Assembly: GCA_902778935.1 (NCBI GenBank) | Contig: CACYZT010000001.1 | Coordinates: forward strand, 140,715 to 204,714 | Length of the DNA stretch: 64,000 bases | Origin: an uncultured Bacteroidales bacterium | GTDB taxonomy: Bacteria > Bacteroidota > Bacteroidia > Bacteroidales > Paludibacteraceae | Direction of reading: 5' to 3' | Shown: positions 7,665-16,625 of the stretch, piece after piece | How the letters are laid out: each line of letters opens with the position of its first letter | Position numbering within the stretch: the stretch's first letter is position 1 | The notes under the pieces: generated by a model | Seen by the model: only the letters and a program-made list of their open reading frames with translations | Told to the model about the DNA's origin: nothing | Database searches by the model: none | Program-made: the position numbers and the translations under genes

Positions 7665-9427
7665 AAAAAACATTTTTACTTTTTGCCGCTGCGCTCATGA
7701 GCGCAATGACGTTAGCGCAGCAAGAGACCTTGATGACCATTAACGGCAAACCCGTTAGTGCCGAGGAGTTTTTGTACATCTATCAGAAAAACAACCAAGC
7801 CGGAGCCATCGACCCCAAGACGATGGACGAGTACCTCGACATGTTCATTAATTTCAAGCTCAAAGTGACCGAAGCCGAAGCACAAGGCATCGACACCACC
7901 GAGGCTTTCAAGAAAGAACTGAAGGGTTATCGCGCACAGGCTACGCCGAAGTACCTGCAGGACGAGCAAGCGATGGACAGCCTTATCGAGATGAGTTGGC
8001 GTCACATGGCCAAAGACCGTCGTGCCGCCCACATCGCTATCCAGTGCCCTATGAGCGCAGACAGTGCTCAGCAGGCTGAAGCACTCGCCAAAATCAATGA
8101 GGCATACGAGCGCGTTGTGCTCGGTAAAGAGGTGCTCAAAGGCAAAGGCAAGAAAGCCAAACTCGTGCGCCAACCCGTAGAGGCTTTCGATGCCGTGGCT
8201 CGCGAACTGAGTACCGACCCGTCCGTGCAGGAGACCGGAGGTGAACTGGGATGGATCACACCGTTCAGATATGTCTATCCCCTCGAGGAAGCCGTGTATA
8301 ACACCGAACTGGGCAAAATAAGCAAACCCTTCCGTACCCAATATGGTTGGCACATCGTGCTCATCGAAGAGGAGCGCGACCACAAAGAGGTCAAGGCTTC
8401 CCATATCATGAAAATGGTACCCGACCCCGCCATGGATGCGGAGAAAAAAGCACTCATTGACTCCATTGCTAAGATTATCACCCCGGAGAACTTCGCCGAA
8501 ATAGCTTCACGCGAGTCCGAAGACCGCGGCAGTAGTATGCGTGGCGGCGAACTGGGTTGGTTCGGAAAAGGACAGATGGTCAAACCGTTCGAAGACGCGA
8601 CGTTCGCTCTCGCTGAAGGACAGATTAGCGCTCCTATTCGCAGCCAGTATGGTTGGCACTTGATTCTCAAAGAGGGCGAACGCGGTATTCAGCCGCTCGA
8701 CTCCATGAGAACGCAAATCCAACGACAGGTACTGCGAGACGAGCGTTCCAAAGAGGCCGACAAGAGCTTCATCCGCAAAACCCGCATCGAGTATAACCTG
8801 CCGGCGGAGATGACCGACGCCGAGGTAAAAGCCTATGCCGACGAACATCTGGAGGCGAAATATCCGGAATTGAAGAACCTCGTACAGGAGTACCACGACG
8901 GTATCCTGCTCTTCGAGGTATCACTGCGCGAAGTATGGGACAAGGCTGCCAAAGACACAGCCGGACTGGAGGCGTATTTCAAAGCGCACAAGAAAGAATA
9001 CACATGGGACGCTCCGCGTTGGAAAGGTTATCTCATCCAAGCTAAGGACAAAAACAGCGCAAAAGCCGCACAGGCTATCATCAAGAGCGCTAACCCCGAT
9101 TCCATCCAGAGCTATATCGCCAAGCGTGTTAACTGCGACACCGTGACATACGTGAAGGTTCAGCACGGACTCTGGGAGCAAGGCAAAAACGCAGCCGTAG
9201 ATAAATTCGGATTCAAGGATAAGAAAGCCGAGTTTACACCGAACGAGGAACTGCCCCTGGTCGTTTGCCTCGGTAAGAAACTCAAAGCACCTGAGACATG
9301 GAGCGACGAGAAAGGCAAAGTGACCACCGACTACCAGGACTACCTCGAGGCTGCTTGGATTAAGACCCTCCGCGAGAAATACCCCATTGTCATCAATCAA
9401 GACGTTTGGAACGCTATAAAGAAATAA
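7661..9427 (+). CDS. Periplasmic peptidyl-prolyl isomerase with two parvulin domains (SurA-like)
   Basis: A 588-residue exported protein with signal peptide about 1-20. An N-terminal helical chaperone region is followed by two rotamase (PPIC) domains, each with the family's end pattern: ELGWITPFRYVYPLEEAV...YGWHIVLI near 190-230 and ELGWFGKGQMVKPFEDATF...YGWHLILKE near 290-335. A long C-terminal part follows. SurA-type proteins assist folding of outer-membrane proteins. It starts by ATGA overlap with the DHH gene, and its last 22 bp overlap the next gene. Confidence 0.9.
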   Translation: MKKTFLLFAAALMSAMTLAQQETLMTINGKPVSAEEFLYIYQKNNQAGAIDPKTMDEYLDMFINFKLKVTEAEAQGIDTTEAFKKELKGYRAQATPKYLQDEQAMDSLIEMSWRHMAKDRRAAHIAIQCPMSADSAQQAEALAKINEAYERVVLGKEVLKGKGKKAKLVRQPVEAFDAVARELSTDPSVQETGGELGWITPFRYVYPLEEAVYNTELGKISKPFRTQYGWHIVLIEEERDHKEVKASHIMKMVPDPAMDAEKKALIDSIAKIITPENFAEIASRESEDRGSSMRGGELGWFGKGQMVKPFEDATFALAEGQISAPIRSQYGWHLILKEGERGIQPLDSMRTQIQRQVLRDERSKEADKSFIRKTRIEYNLPAEMTDAEVKAYADEHLEAKYPELKNLVQEYHDGILLFEVSLREVWDKAAKDTAGLEAYFKAHKKEYTWDAPRWKGYLIQAKDKNSAKAAQAIIKSANPDSIQSYIAKRVNCDTVTYVKVQHGLWEQGKNAAVDKFGFKDKKAEFTPNEELPLVVCLGKKLKAPETWSDEKGKVTTDYQDYLEAAWIKTLREKYPIVINQDVWNAIKK

Positions 9428-11040
9428 TCATTCTTGCCGTTTGCGCGCTTCTCGTCGCGCTTTCGCATGTGTTTGTCGTTCGTTGGGACCTGACGGACGA
9501 CAAGCACTATAGTCTAAGTGAAGCATCGAAAACGATGCTCCGCTCCTTGGACGGCACTGCAGAGGTAACCCTCCTGCTGGACGGCGACCTCAATGCCGGC
9601 TTCCGACGACTCAAGAAAGCCACCGAAGAGATCATCGACGAGATGAGCGTCTATGGGAAATTAAAAATTAAAAATTACGAATTAACTTCCTCTTCTTCTG
9701 ACAGCCTTGCGGCGATGGGCCTAAGTCCGATTATCATCCACGAACGGGAACAGAACGGCAAAACGGCACAGACAACCGTCTATCCGTACGCGCTTATCAC
9801 GTACCAAGGACGCCGAACCGTAGTCTCGCTGCTTAAGAACACCCGCGGACTGAGCGGCGAAGAGAACCTCAACGCCAGCATTGAACAGCTCGAGTTCGCC
9901 TTCATGGAAGCCCTGCACCTGCTGCAACAGACCCAGACCCCGCGTGTGGCTATTCTTGAGGGACATAACGAACCCGATGAAGCGCATACCTACGATCTCA
10001 TGGCTGCGCTGAGCAAATACTTCCAAGTGGACCGCGGCTCCATCGCCAACGCCAACGCTAACATCCTGGACGGCTATCAGGCTGTCATCATAGCCAACCC
10101 GCAAACACCGTTCTCCGATACCGAGCGCTTTATCATCGACCAGTATATCATGCGAGGAGGCGCAGTCCTATGGGCTATCAACGGAGTGCGGTTCAGCGAA
10201 CAGGTGCTTCAGAGTGACGGCTTCACGCCCATCGTGGCGTTGGACTTAGGGCTGACAGACATGCTCTTCAAGTATGGCGTACGGGTGAACCCTGCCTTGG
10301 TACAAGACATCCAATGTCTGCCCATCCCCGTAAACGTCAGTTCCGACCCGCAACAACCGAACCTGCAACCCATGCCCTGGACCTACGCACCCCTGCTCCT
10401 TACCAGCCAGGCTTCGCCTGTCACACGTAACATGGGTCAGGTCATGAGCACTTTCGTTAGTCCGATTGACGCCGTGGGCGGAGAAGACGGGCTCGACAAA
10501 CGCATCTTACTCGCCACCAGTACGGCGAGTCGCGTTACCGCCACACCCGGAGAAGTGGACCTTAATGATGTCAACCCCGAACCGGCTGCCTTCCCATACC
10601 AGTATGTGCCGGTCGCTATATCGATGGAAGGGCAATTCAGCAGTGCGTACGCCCATAGGATGGTGCCGGAGGGTGTTGAGACGGACGAACCGATTCGTAA
10701 GACAAGTGTCAAGACGCGACAAGTGGTCATCGGGAGTGGCAGCGTGCTGCTCAACGAGGTGCAGAAAGGACAACCGCTCCCTATGGGCTATGACCGCTAC
10801 AGCGGGATGCAGTTCAGTAATCGGGATTTTGTCACCAATGCCGTACTATGGCTGACCGACAGCGAAGGACTAATTGCGCTGCGCGAGAAAACGGTCACGT
10901 TGCGTCTGCTCAATGACCAGCGGGCACACGAAAAACGGCTGCAAGTACAGGTAGTGAGCACAATAGTGCCTATTCTGCTCTTAGCCCTCATCGCCGGCAC
11001 AGTCTTTGTAATACGAAAAAGAAAATACGAACGCGTATGA
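9406..11040 (+). CDS. gldG: GldG-like ABC-transporter auxiliary protein
   Basis: A 544-residue membrane-anchored protein: N-terminal helix about 7-26 followed by the GldG-like RWDLTDDKHYSLSEASK, a large periplasmic part with VAILEGHNEPDE, and a C-terminal helix near 516-538. In gliding Bacteroidota, GldF and GldG with GldA form an ABC transporter; the family also occurs in non-gliders. No GldF-type permease gene is adjacent here. The start is TTG at 9406, inside the end of the PPIase gene; no ATG start would retain the first helix. A 7-bp array (9658-9685) encodes KLKIKNYELTS in the periplasmic part. Confidence 0.8.
   Translation: MERYKEIIILAVCALLVALSHVFVVRWDLTDDKHYSLSEASKTMLRSLDGTAEVTLLLDGDLNAGFRRLKKATEEIIDEMSVYGKLKIKNYELTSSSSDSLAAMGLSPIIIHEREQNGKTAQTTVYPYALITYQGRRTVVSLLKNTRGLSGEENLNASIEQLEFAFMEALHLLQQTQTPRVAILEGHNEPDEAHTYDLMAALSKYFQVDRGSIANANANILDGYQAVIIANPQTPFSDTERFIIDQYIMRGGAVLWAINGVRFSEQVLQSDGFTPIVALDLGLTDMLFKYGVRVNPALVQDIQCLPIPVNVSSDPQQPNLQPMPWTYAPLLLTSQASPVTRNMGQVMSTFVSPIDAVGGEDGLDKRILLATSTASRVTATPGEVDLNDVNPEPAAFPYQYVPVAISMEGQFSSAYAHRMVPEGVETDEPIRKTSVKTRQVVIGSGSVLLNEVQKGQPLPMGYDRYSGMQFSNRDFVTNAVLWLTDSEGLIALREKTVTLRLLNDQRAHEKRLQVQVVSTIVPILLLALIAGTVFVIRKRKYERV
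9658..9685. repeat. 7-bp tandem repeat (AAATTAA) within gldG-like gene
   Basis: Four units: AAATTAA, AAATTAA, AAATTAC and GAATTAA. They are A+T-rich in an otherwise balanced gene and encode a lysine- and asparagine-rich patch. The unit resembles the array at 41420-41447. Confidence 0.85.
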
Positions 11041-12452
11041 AAAAATACATGTACATAGTTGTTCTCTTGCTTGCCGTCATGAGCGTGCAAGCGCAAGAAC
11101 TACTACTCAATTATCCGCTGGACACCGTCAATGGCGAAGAAGTATATCGTTACCAAGTGGAGAAAAGCATCGGTTTATACCGTATTGGTGTGAACTTCAA
11201 TGTGTCGCAGGCAGAGATTGTGCGGTGTAATCCCCAGCTCCGCGAGCGAGGTCTGCATTACGGCGAGACGCTCATTATCCCGACAGGACGACCGGTCATC
11301 CAACAGACGAAAGCCGAAGTGGTACAGACCGTCATCACCGAAACGGTTGTTCCTGCTCCGACCGAACCCAAACCGGCAGAAACAACCAACCTCGCGATTG
11401 TCACCGACTCGGTTGCCAAAGATACCCTCGCCACGGATTCCATCGCAGTGGATTCCACCGCAGTGGATTCCATCGTGCAAGACACGCGCAAGGTCATTGA
11501 ACTGGCGCTTATGTTGCCCTTCGAGAGCAAGCAGACCAAGCGCAGCGGTAACGCAGAGCGTATGATGGAGTTCTATCAGGGAGCGCTGATGGCTTTGCGC
11601 GACATGCAGAATGACAGCACCTTATACCGACTACGCGTCTATGACACCGAGCGCAGCGAGAGACGCGTCAACGCGCTCTGCGACAGCACCGAGTTAGACA
11701 GCGTCAAGGCTATCTTGGGTTTAGTCTATCCTATTCAAATCGAGCGAATGGCGTATTGGTGCGCCGAACACCAAGTGCCTATCCTCTTGCCCTTCAGCGA
11801 TAACATCGACCTCGCGACTCATCCGCAAGTACTGCAGTTCAATTCTACTGACATACAAGCGGCAGACAGTCTCTGCGCATGGATAGCAGGGCAAGAGAAC
11901 ATCCATTGTGTGGCAGTCGAGGTGCGCGAAGCGGATTTAACGGCTTCGGTACGCTCGTTACGCAAACAGTTAAACGCCAACCAAATTACCTACTCCGGCG
12001 TGGCTCTACGTGATCTGATGAACGACTCTGCTTTCTATGCGCTCGATAGTTCCAAAGAGAATCTGCTCATTCTCCACTCCAATCGTTACCAACAGATTCG
12101 GATTCTATTGCCGCACCTGGAGAAACTGCGCGAAGCAGGGTATCGGATTCGTATCGTCAGTCAGTACAGCTGGCAGAAAGAAGGAATCGCTCTGCCGCAG
12201 GTTTATACGTCCATGTTCAACCCATCAGACCGGCTCGAGGCTTACGATGCCGCTTGGCGCGAGACCTTCGTGAACGAGCATGTGAGCGAGACGCCGCGTT
12301 ATGATCTGTTGGGATATGATTTGATGCGTGCCCTGCTGGGTTGGCTCAACACAGAGCAGGAGAGCAAAGGACTGCAATCCGACATCCGGTGGAAACAGGT
12401 GGAAAACGGAGGATATCAGAACAGCTGCGTAAGAGTAGTAGTTAAGGATTAA
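11037..12452 (+). CDS. LysM and periplasmic-binding-like exported protein
   Basis: A 471-residue exported protein: signal peptide about 1-19, one LysM-like peptidoglycan-binding domain about 38-82 (YRIGVNFNVSQAEIVRCNPQL), a Ser/Thr/Asp-rich linker with repeated ATDSIAVDS units about 115-150, and a type-I periplasmic-binding fold about 155-470. Such proteins are common in Bacteroidota, where they are annotated as amino-acid ABC transporter substrate-binding proteins. The LysM domain argues for a cell-wall-linked sensor or scaffold; no transporter genes are nearby. It starts by ATGA overlap with the GldG-like gene. Confidence 0.82.
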   Translation: MKKYMYIVVLLLAVMSVQAQELLLNYPLDTVNGEEVYRYQVEKSIGLYRIGVNFNVSQAEIVRCNPQLRERGLHYGETLIIPTGRPVIQQTKAEVVQTVITETVVPAPTEPKPAETTNLAIVTDSVAKDTLATDSIAVDSTAVDSIVQDTRKVIELALMLPFESKQTKRSGNAERMMEFYQGALMALRDMQNDSTLYRLRVYDTERSERRVNALCDSTELDSVKAILGLVYPIQIERMAYWCAEHQVPILLPFSDNIDLATHPQVLQFNSTDIQAADSLCAWIAGQENIHCVAVEVREADLTASVRSLRKQLNANQITYSGVALRDLMNDSAFYALDSSKENLLILHSNRYQQIRILLPHLEKLREAGYRIRIVSQYSWQKEGIALPQVYTSMFNPSDRLEAYDAAWRETFVNEHVSETPRYDLLGYDLMRALLGWLNTEQESKGLQSDIRWKQVENGGYQNSCVRVVVKD

Positions 12453-12454
12453 GA

Positions 12455-13084
12455 GTGAAGAGGTATCGGTACATAGTAATCTTGTGTCTTGTGGCTTTTA
12501 GCGCAGCGGTCTTTAGTCCGATGCAGGCACAGCCGCGACTGAACAAACCGGAGTTTTACATCGGTGCGCACGGCGGTGTGACAGCCAGTACCGTCCTTTT
12601 CCAACCGGCGCAAACAGGCATGAGTCCTATCACCAATGCTTGCGTCTTAGGCGGTAACGGCGGCTTCGTCTTCCGCTACGCCGGACATAAGTTCTGCCAT
12701 TTCCAGATGGAACTGAACTATGAGCACCGCGGCTGGAAACAGAGCGGAACGGCCTATAACTTGCATTATATCGAATTGCCGATACTGATGAATATTAACT
12801 TCGGTAGCCCTATATGCCGTTGGTTCTTGAATTTCGGTCCGCAAATCGGTTATTGCGTCAAAGACGAGAGTCACACCATCACCCATCCTTTCGATTGGGG
12901 ACTGGCTGCCGGAACGGGTTTCTATGTGGACACCAAAGCAGGTTTGTACCAACTGGAGATTCGCTATGATTTCTCCTTCGGCGGCGTGTACGGCACTACG
13001 GTAACCGACAAATATACTATGGCGAGCCCGATGGATTTGAGCATCAACCTCGCCTATATGTGGCATTTTAAAAAGAAAAAATAA
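12455..13084 (+). CDS. Outer-membrane beta-barrel protein (PorT-like)
   Basis: A 209-residue protein with a signal peptide (about 1-25) and alternating beta strands through to YMWHFKKKK, the pattern of small eight-stranded porin-family (PorT/OMP_b-brl_2) proteins of Bacteroidota. FNFGPQIGYCV and LHYIELPILMNI are typical strands. PorT itself is a type IX secretion component, but this large family has many members of unknown role. The start codon is GTG at 12455, 2 bp after the previous stop; no in-frame ATG precedes the signal peptide. Confidence 0.8.
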   Translation: MKRYRYIVILCLVAFSAAVFSPMQAQPRLNKPEFYIGAHGGVTASTVLFQPAQTGMSPITNACVLGGNGGFVFRYAGHKFCHFQMELNYEHRGWKQSGTAYNLHYIELPILMNINFGSPICRWFLNFGPQIGYCVKDESHTITHPFDWGLAAGTGFYVDTKAGLYQLEIRYDFSFGGVYGTTVTDKYTMASPMDLSINLAYMWHFKKKK

Positions 13085-13085
13085 T

Positions 13086-13928
13086 ATGAAGACAAATTAT
13101 GAAGTGCGTTATGCGTCGAACCCGACGGACGCCAAGAGTTATGACACCGCTCGTCTGCGTAAGGATTTCCTTATCGAGAATGTGTTTGTGAAAAACGAAG
13201 TGAACATGGTTTATTCCATGTATGACCGTATGATTGTGGGTGGTGCGATGCCCGCAGGCGAGACATTGCTGCTGGAAGCGATTGACCCGCTCAAAGCTCC
13301 GTATTTCCTCACTCGCCGTGAGATGGGTATCTTCAATGTCGGCGGTAAAGGTCGTGTCATCGCCGGTGACAAAACCTATGAACTGGACTACAAAGAGGCA
13401 CTCTATCTCGGCCGCGGTGACCGCGAAGTGAAGTTCGAGAGCCTCGATGCCAACAAACCGGCTTTGTTCTATTTCAATTCGACTACCGCTCATTGTGCTT
13501 ATCCGGACAAGAAAGTGACGAAAGCCGACGCCGTCGTAGCGCACATGGGTAGTCTTGAGATGAGCAATGAACGCGACATCAACAAGATGCTCGTCAATCA
13601 GGTACTGCCTACCTGTCAACTCCAAATGGGCATGACCGAACTGGCAACGGGCAGCGTTTGGAATACGATGCCTGCGCACGTTCACAGCCGTCGAATGGAA
13701 GCGTATTTCTATTTCGAAGTACCCGAAGAGCAAGCCGTTTGCCATTTCATGGGCGAAGTGGACGAGACACGCCATATTTGGATGAAAGGCAACCAAGCCG
13801 TGCTGTCGCCGGAGTGGTCTATCCACAGTGCCGCAGCCACCCATAACTACACCTTCATCTGGGGCATGGGCGGAGAGAACCTCGACTACGGAGACCAGGA
13901 TTTCAGTAAAATAACCGATTTGAAGTAA
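13086..13928 (+). CDS. kduI: 5-dehydro-4-deoxy-D-glucuronate isomerase
   Basis: A 280-residue cytosolic enzyme, the normal KduI length. It interconverts 5-keto-4-deoxyuronate and 3-deoxy-D-glycero-2,5-hexodiulosonate in the breakdown of pectin and other polyuronides. The cupin zinc site is visible near residues 195-212 (MPAHVHSRRMEAYFYFEV), and WSIHSAAATHNYTFIWGMGGEN closes the protein. The next gene, a DUF4861 lipoprotein, starts at the very next base and fits the same pathway. No other uronate gene is in the window, and the surrounding genes concern the envelope. Confidence 0.95.
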   Translation: MKTNYEVRYASNPTDAKSYDTARLRKDFLIENVFVKNEVNMVYSMYDRMIVGGAMPAGETLLLEAIDPLKAPYFLTRREMGIFNVGGKGRVIAGDKTYELDYKEALYLGRGDREVKFESLDANKPALFYFNSTTAHCAYPDKKVTKADAVVAHMGSLEMSNERDINKMLVNQVLPTCQLQMGMTELATGSVWNTMPAHVHSRRMEAYFYFEVPEEQAVCHFMGEVDETRHIWMKGNQAVLSPEWSIHSAAATHNYTFIWGMGGENLDYGDQDFSKITDLK

Positions 13929-14837
13929 ATGAAACGATTTTTGTATATCATCATAGTCTTGACCTGTCTCACGGCTTGTCAGAAACAAACGGTACAACCG
14001 AAAGTGTACGGTCGGTTCGTTCCTGAGCGTAAGGATGACTTCGCATGGGAGAACGAGTACGCCGCATTCCGTATGTACGGACCAGCGCTGCGTCCCGAGA
14101 ACCCGTCCAACGGCGTGGATCTGTGGCTCAAGGCGAGTCCCGAATTGGTGGTAGATAGTTTCTACTACCGCGAACATGTGCTCGGTTTGCCTTATCACAT
14201 CAACTACGGCAAAGGACTGGATTGCTACAAAGTAGGTCATACCTGCGGTGCGTGCGGTTTAGTAGTCATGGTGGACGAAGACCCGGAGGATAAGATTTAT
14301 GTAGGCGGTGCTTATGACCGATGGGAGATTATCGAACAGACACCCGAGAAGTTCGTTTTCCGTCTGGAGTACGACACCCTCATGGTACATGGCCATCCCC
14401 TCAAAGAGAGCATCACCATTACTGCACAAGCCGGACAGATGCTCAACCGTGCCGACGTGGTGCTGACCGGAAAAGATGACTACGAAGGCATTATGTGGGT
14501 CGGTGGTGGTATTTGTATCCATGACAGCGTGGACAATGTCTATACCTGCGACCACTGCGGAATAGCCGCTTACGCGGAAGATGCGCTGAGCGACAAGACG
14601 GCTGCTAAGATGAACTACGACTACAACGGTTCCACTTCGCAAGGGCGGGCATACATGGCTATCTTGATTCCTAACGGCGCATCGACCAACGTCCAAGACG
14701 ATGTGTTATACTGCGTTCGTCCGTACAATTTTGGCGACACTCTCACGTATTTCTTCGGCGCTTGTTGGAGTGAATGGTCAAATGGAGAGGAGTCCTTCCC
14801 CACCGACCAGGACTTCTTCGATGCCATACATTTATAA
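13929..14837 (+). CDS. DUF4861 family lipoprotein, uronate-linked
   Basis: A 302-residue lipoprotein: signal ending in LTCLTAC (lipobox Cys about 17). The rest matches the DUF4861 pattern, with WENEYAAFRMYGPAL, YHINYGKGLDCYKVG and GRAYMAILIPNGA. DUF4861 proteins typically occur with pectin and alginate degradation genes; the activity is not established. It follows kduI with no gap. The 7-bp array at 14836-14877 starts within its stop region. Confidence 0.78.
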   Translation: MKRFLYIIIVLTCLTACQKQTVQPKVYGRFVPERKDDFAWENEYAAFRMYGPALRPENPSNGVDLWLKASPELVVDSFYYREHVLGLPYHINYGKGLDCYKVGHTCGACGLVVMVDEDPEDKIYVGGAYDRWEIIEQTPEKFVFRLEYDTLMVHGHPLKESITITAQAGQMLNRADVVLTGKDDYEGIMWVGGGICIHDSVDNVYTCDHCGIAAYAEDALSDKTAAKMNYDYNGSTSQGRAYMAILIPNGASTNVQDDVLYCVRPYNFGDTLTYFFGACWSEWSNGEESFPTDQDFFDAIHL

Positions 14838-14877
14838 ATGGTAAATGGCAAATGGTAATTGGTAATTGGTAAATAAC
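14836..14877. repeat. 7-bp tandem repeat (AAATGGT/AATTGGT) between DUF4861 and GT9 genes
   Basis: Six contiguous units fill the space from the DUF4861 stop codon to the base before the GT9 ATG (14878). Units shift from AAATGGT to AATTGGT, suggesting local copying within the array. Confidence 0.92.
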
Positions 14878-15867
14878 ATGACTTATCTGGTTATTCGGTT
14901 AGCAACATTAGGAAACGTGGCGATGACAGTCCCTGTAATCGCTTCGCTTAGCCGTCGCTATCCGGATGATCGGTTCGTCATAGCCAGTAAGAAAGACCTC
15001 GCTTCTATGTTCACCTCGATGCCGAACGTAGAGTTCCGCGAAGTTGATAACCATTTGGATTGGAAAGGGGTACTCAATTACTGGCGTGCTTGGCGGGACG
15101 AGGTGGATGCCGTGATTGATTTGCAGGCTGTTTTGCGAACTCGCGTACTCGGCACGCTGATGAAAATGAGCGGAAAACGCGTCACACGCGTTCACTACGG
15201 ACGTTTGCACAAGCACATGATAACCGTTTGGGGCATTGGTAAGCAGCAACTTCCTACCGAGTTTGAGCGCTATCAAGATGCCTTCCGTCGTGCCGGACTG
15301 GAGACGGACGATGCTTTTAACGCCCTGCCGGTGAATAAAGAGGCAGCACAAGTGGTCGCAAAGCGTTTTGGTCAGAAAGAAGGACGGTGGATAGGACTGG
15401 CTCCGTTCGCAAAATCCAAATCGAACATGCTACCCTACCGCGTGACGAAAGATATCATCGAGCAACTCACTGCCGACCAACAGACGCACGTGTTCTTGTT
15501 TGGAGCCGGCGAAGTGGAGTGCGAGATGTTGCGCCAGTGGGCGAGTGTCTTCCCGCGTACTCAAAGCGTTGCCGGACGGCTTGTTCTCAAAGAAGAACTG
15601 GAACTCATGCGACTCTTGGATGTCATGATTTGCATGGATAGCGCCAACCAGCACTTGTCGAGTCTCGTGGGCTTACGGGCAATAAGTGTATGGTGCGCCA
15701 CCCATCCGATGATTGGCTTTGCAGGCTGGAAACAGAACCCGAGCGACATCATCCAGCGCAACGATTTACAATGCCGGCCATGTACGTGTCACGGAACCAA
15801 TCACTGCCGGTACGGCAACTATGCCTGCCGACAGATTGAAGCAGAAACAATTATACAACAGATATGA
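14878..15867 (+). CDS. Glycosyltransferase family 9 (heptosyltransferase-like)
   Basis: A 329-residue GT-B enzyme. GT9 features: N-terminal TYLVIRLATLGNVAMTVPVI, WIGLAPFAKSKSNMLPY near 165, and ICMDSANQHLSSLVGLRAISVW near 250. A cysteine-rich tail (CRPCTCHGTNHCRYGNYAC) is usual for Bacteroidota GT9 proteins. GT9 enzymes add heptose or related sugars to the lipopolysaccharide core. I chose ATG 14878; an in-frame TTG at 14866 lies inside the repeat. The gene overlaps parA by ATGA. Confidence 0.85.
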   Translation: MTYLVIRLATLGNVAMTVPVIASLSRRYPDDRFVIASKKDLASMFTSMPNVEFREVDNHLDWKGVLNYWRAWRDEVDAVIDLQAVLRTRVLGTLMKMSGKRVTRVHYGRLHKHMITVWGIGKQQLPTEFERYQDAFRRAGLETDDAFNALPVNKEAAQVVAKRFGQKEGRWIGLAPFAKSKSNMLPYRVTKDIIEQLTADQQTHVFLFGAGEVECEMLRQWASVFPRTQSVAGRLVLKEELELMRLLDVMICMDSANQHLSSLVGLRAISVWCATHPMIGFAGWKQNPSDIIQRNDLQCRPCTCHGTNHCRYGNYACRQIEAETIIQQI

Positions 15868-16625
15868 GTAAAATTATTTCATTAGCAAACCAAAAAGGAG
15901 GCGTGGGCAAAACGACGACCTCTATCAACTTAGCCGCAGCACTCGCCAAAGAAGGCAAACATGTGTTGCTCATCGATGCCGACCCGCAGGCGAATACCTC
16001 TTCGGGATTGGGCGTCGAGATTCGCGAGTTGGATAATACGATTTATGAGTGCCTTGTCAATGGTGTTGACCCGCACACGGCCGTCGTAGAGACCAACACA
16101 CCCAACCTAAACCTTATCCCGAGTCACATCGACCTCGTGGGAGCGGAGATAGAGATGCTGAATATGGAGCACCGTGAGCAGTTGATGAAGAATGTGCTTG
16201 GCAAAGTGCGGGACGAGTACGACTACATCCTCATTGACTGCAGTCCTTCTCTGGGCTTGATTACGGTAAACGCGCTGACCGCCAGCGATAGCGTTATCAT
16301 CCCTGTGCAATGTGAATTCTTTGCGCTCGAGGGCATCGCCAAACTGCTCAACACCATCAAAATCATCAAGTCCAAACTCAACCCGCAACTCAAGATTGAA
16401 GGTTTCCTGCTGACGATGTTTGACAATCGTCTGCGCCTCAGTAATCAGGTTTACGAAGAAGTCAAGCGTCACTTCGGCGACTTGGTCTTCAATACCGTCA
16501 TCGCGCGTAATGTGCGCCTCAGCGAAGCACCTTCGCACGGAGTGTCTGTACTCGAGTACGACCCATCCTCCAAAGGCGCACGCAACTATAGAGATTTGGC
16601 AAAAGAATTGATTAGAAGACAATGA
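15864..16625 (+). CDS. parA: Chromosome-partitioning ATPase ParA (Soj)
   Basis: A 253-residue P-loop ATPase with the deviant Walker A KGGVGKTTTS near residue 10, Walker A' LLIDADPQANTS and Walker B ILIDCSPSLG. This short form without an N-terminal HTH is the chromosomal Soj type. It moves ParB-parS complexes on the nucleoid. It overlaps both the GT9 gene and parB by ATGA. Confidence 0.96.
   Translation: MSKIISLANQKGGVGKTTTSINLAAALAKEGKHVLLIDADPQANTSSGLGVEIRELDNTIYECLVNGVDPHTAVVETNTPNLNLIPSHIDLVGAEIEMLNMEHREQLMKNVLGKVRDEYDYILIDCSPSLGLITVNALTASDSVIIPVQCEFFALEGIAKLLNTIKIIKSKLNPQLKIEGFLLTMFDNRLRLSNQVYEEVKRHFGDLVFNTVIARNVRLSEAPSHGVSVLEYDPSSKGARNYRDLAKELIRRQ

Noticed and set aside
13068-14240. 390-residue minus-strand frame opposite kduI and the DUF4861 gene
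   Set aside because: It runs antisense across two clear genes and shows no recognisable motif, so it is a shadow frame.
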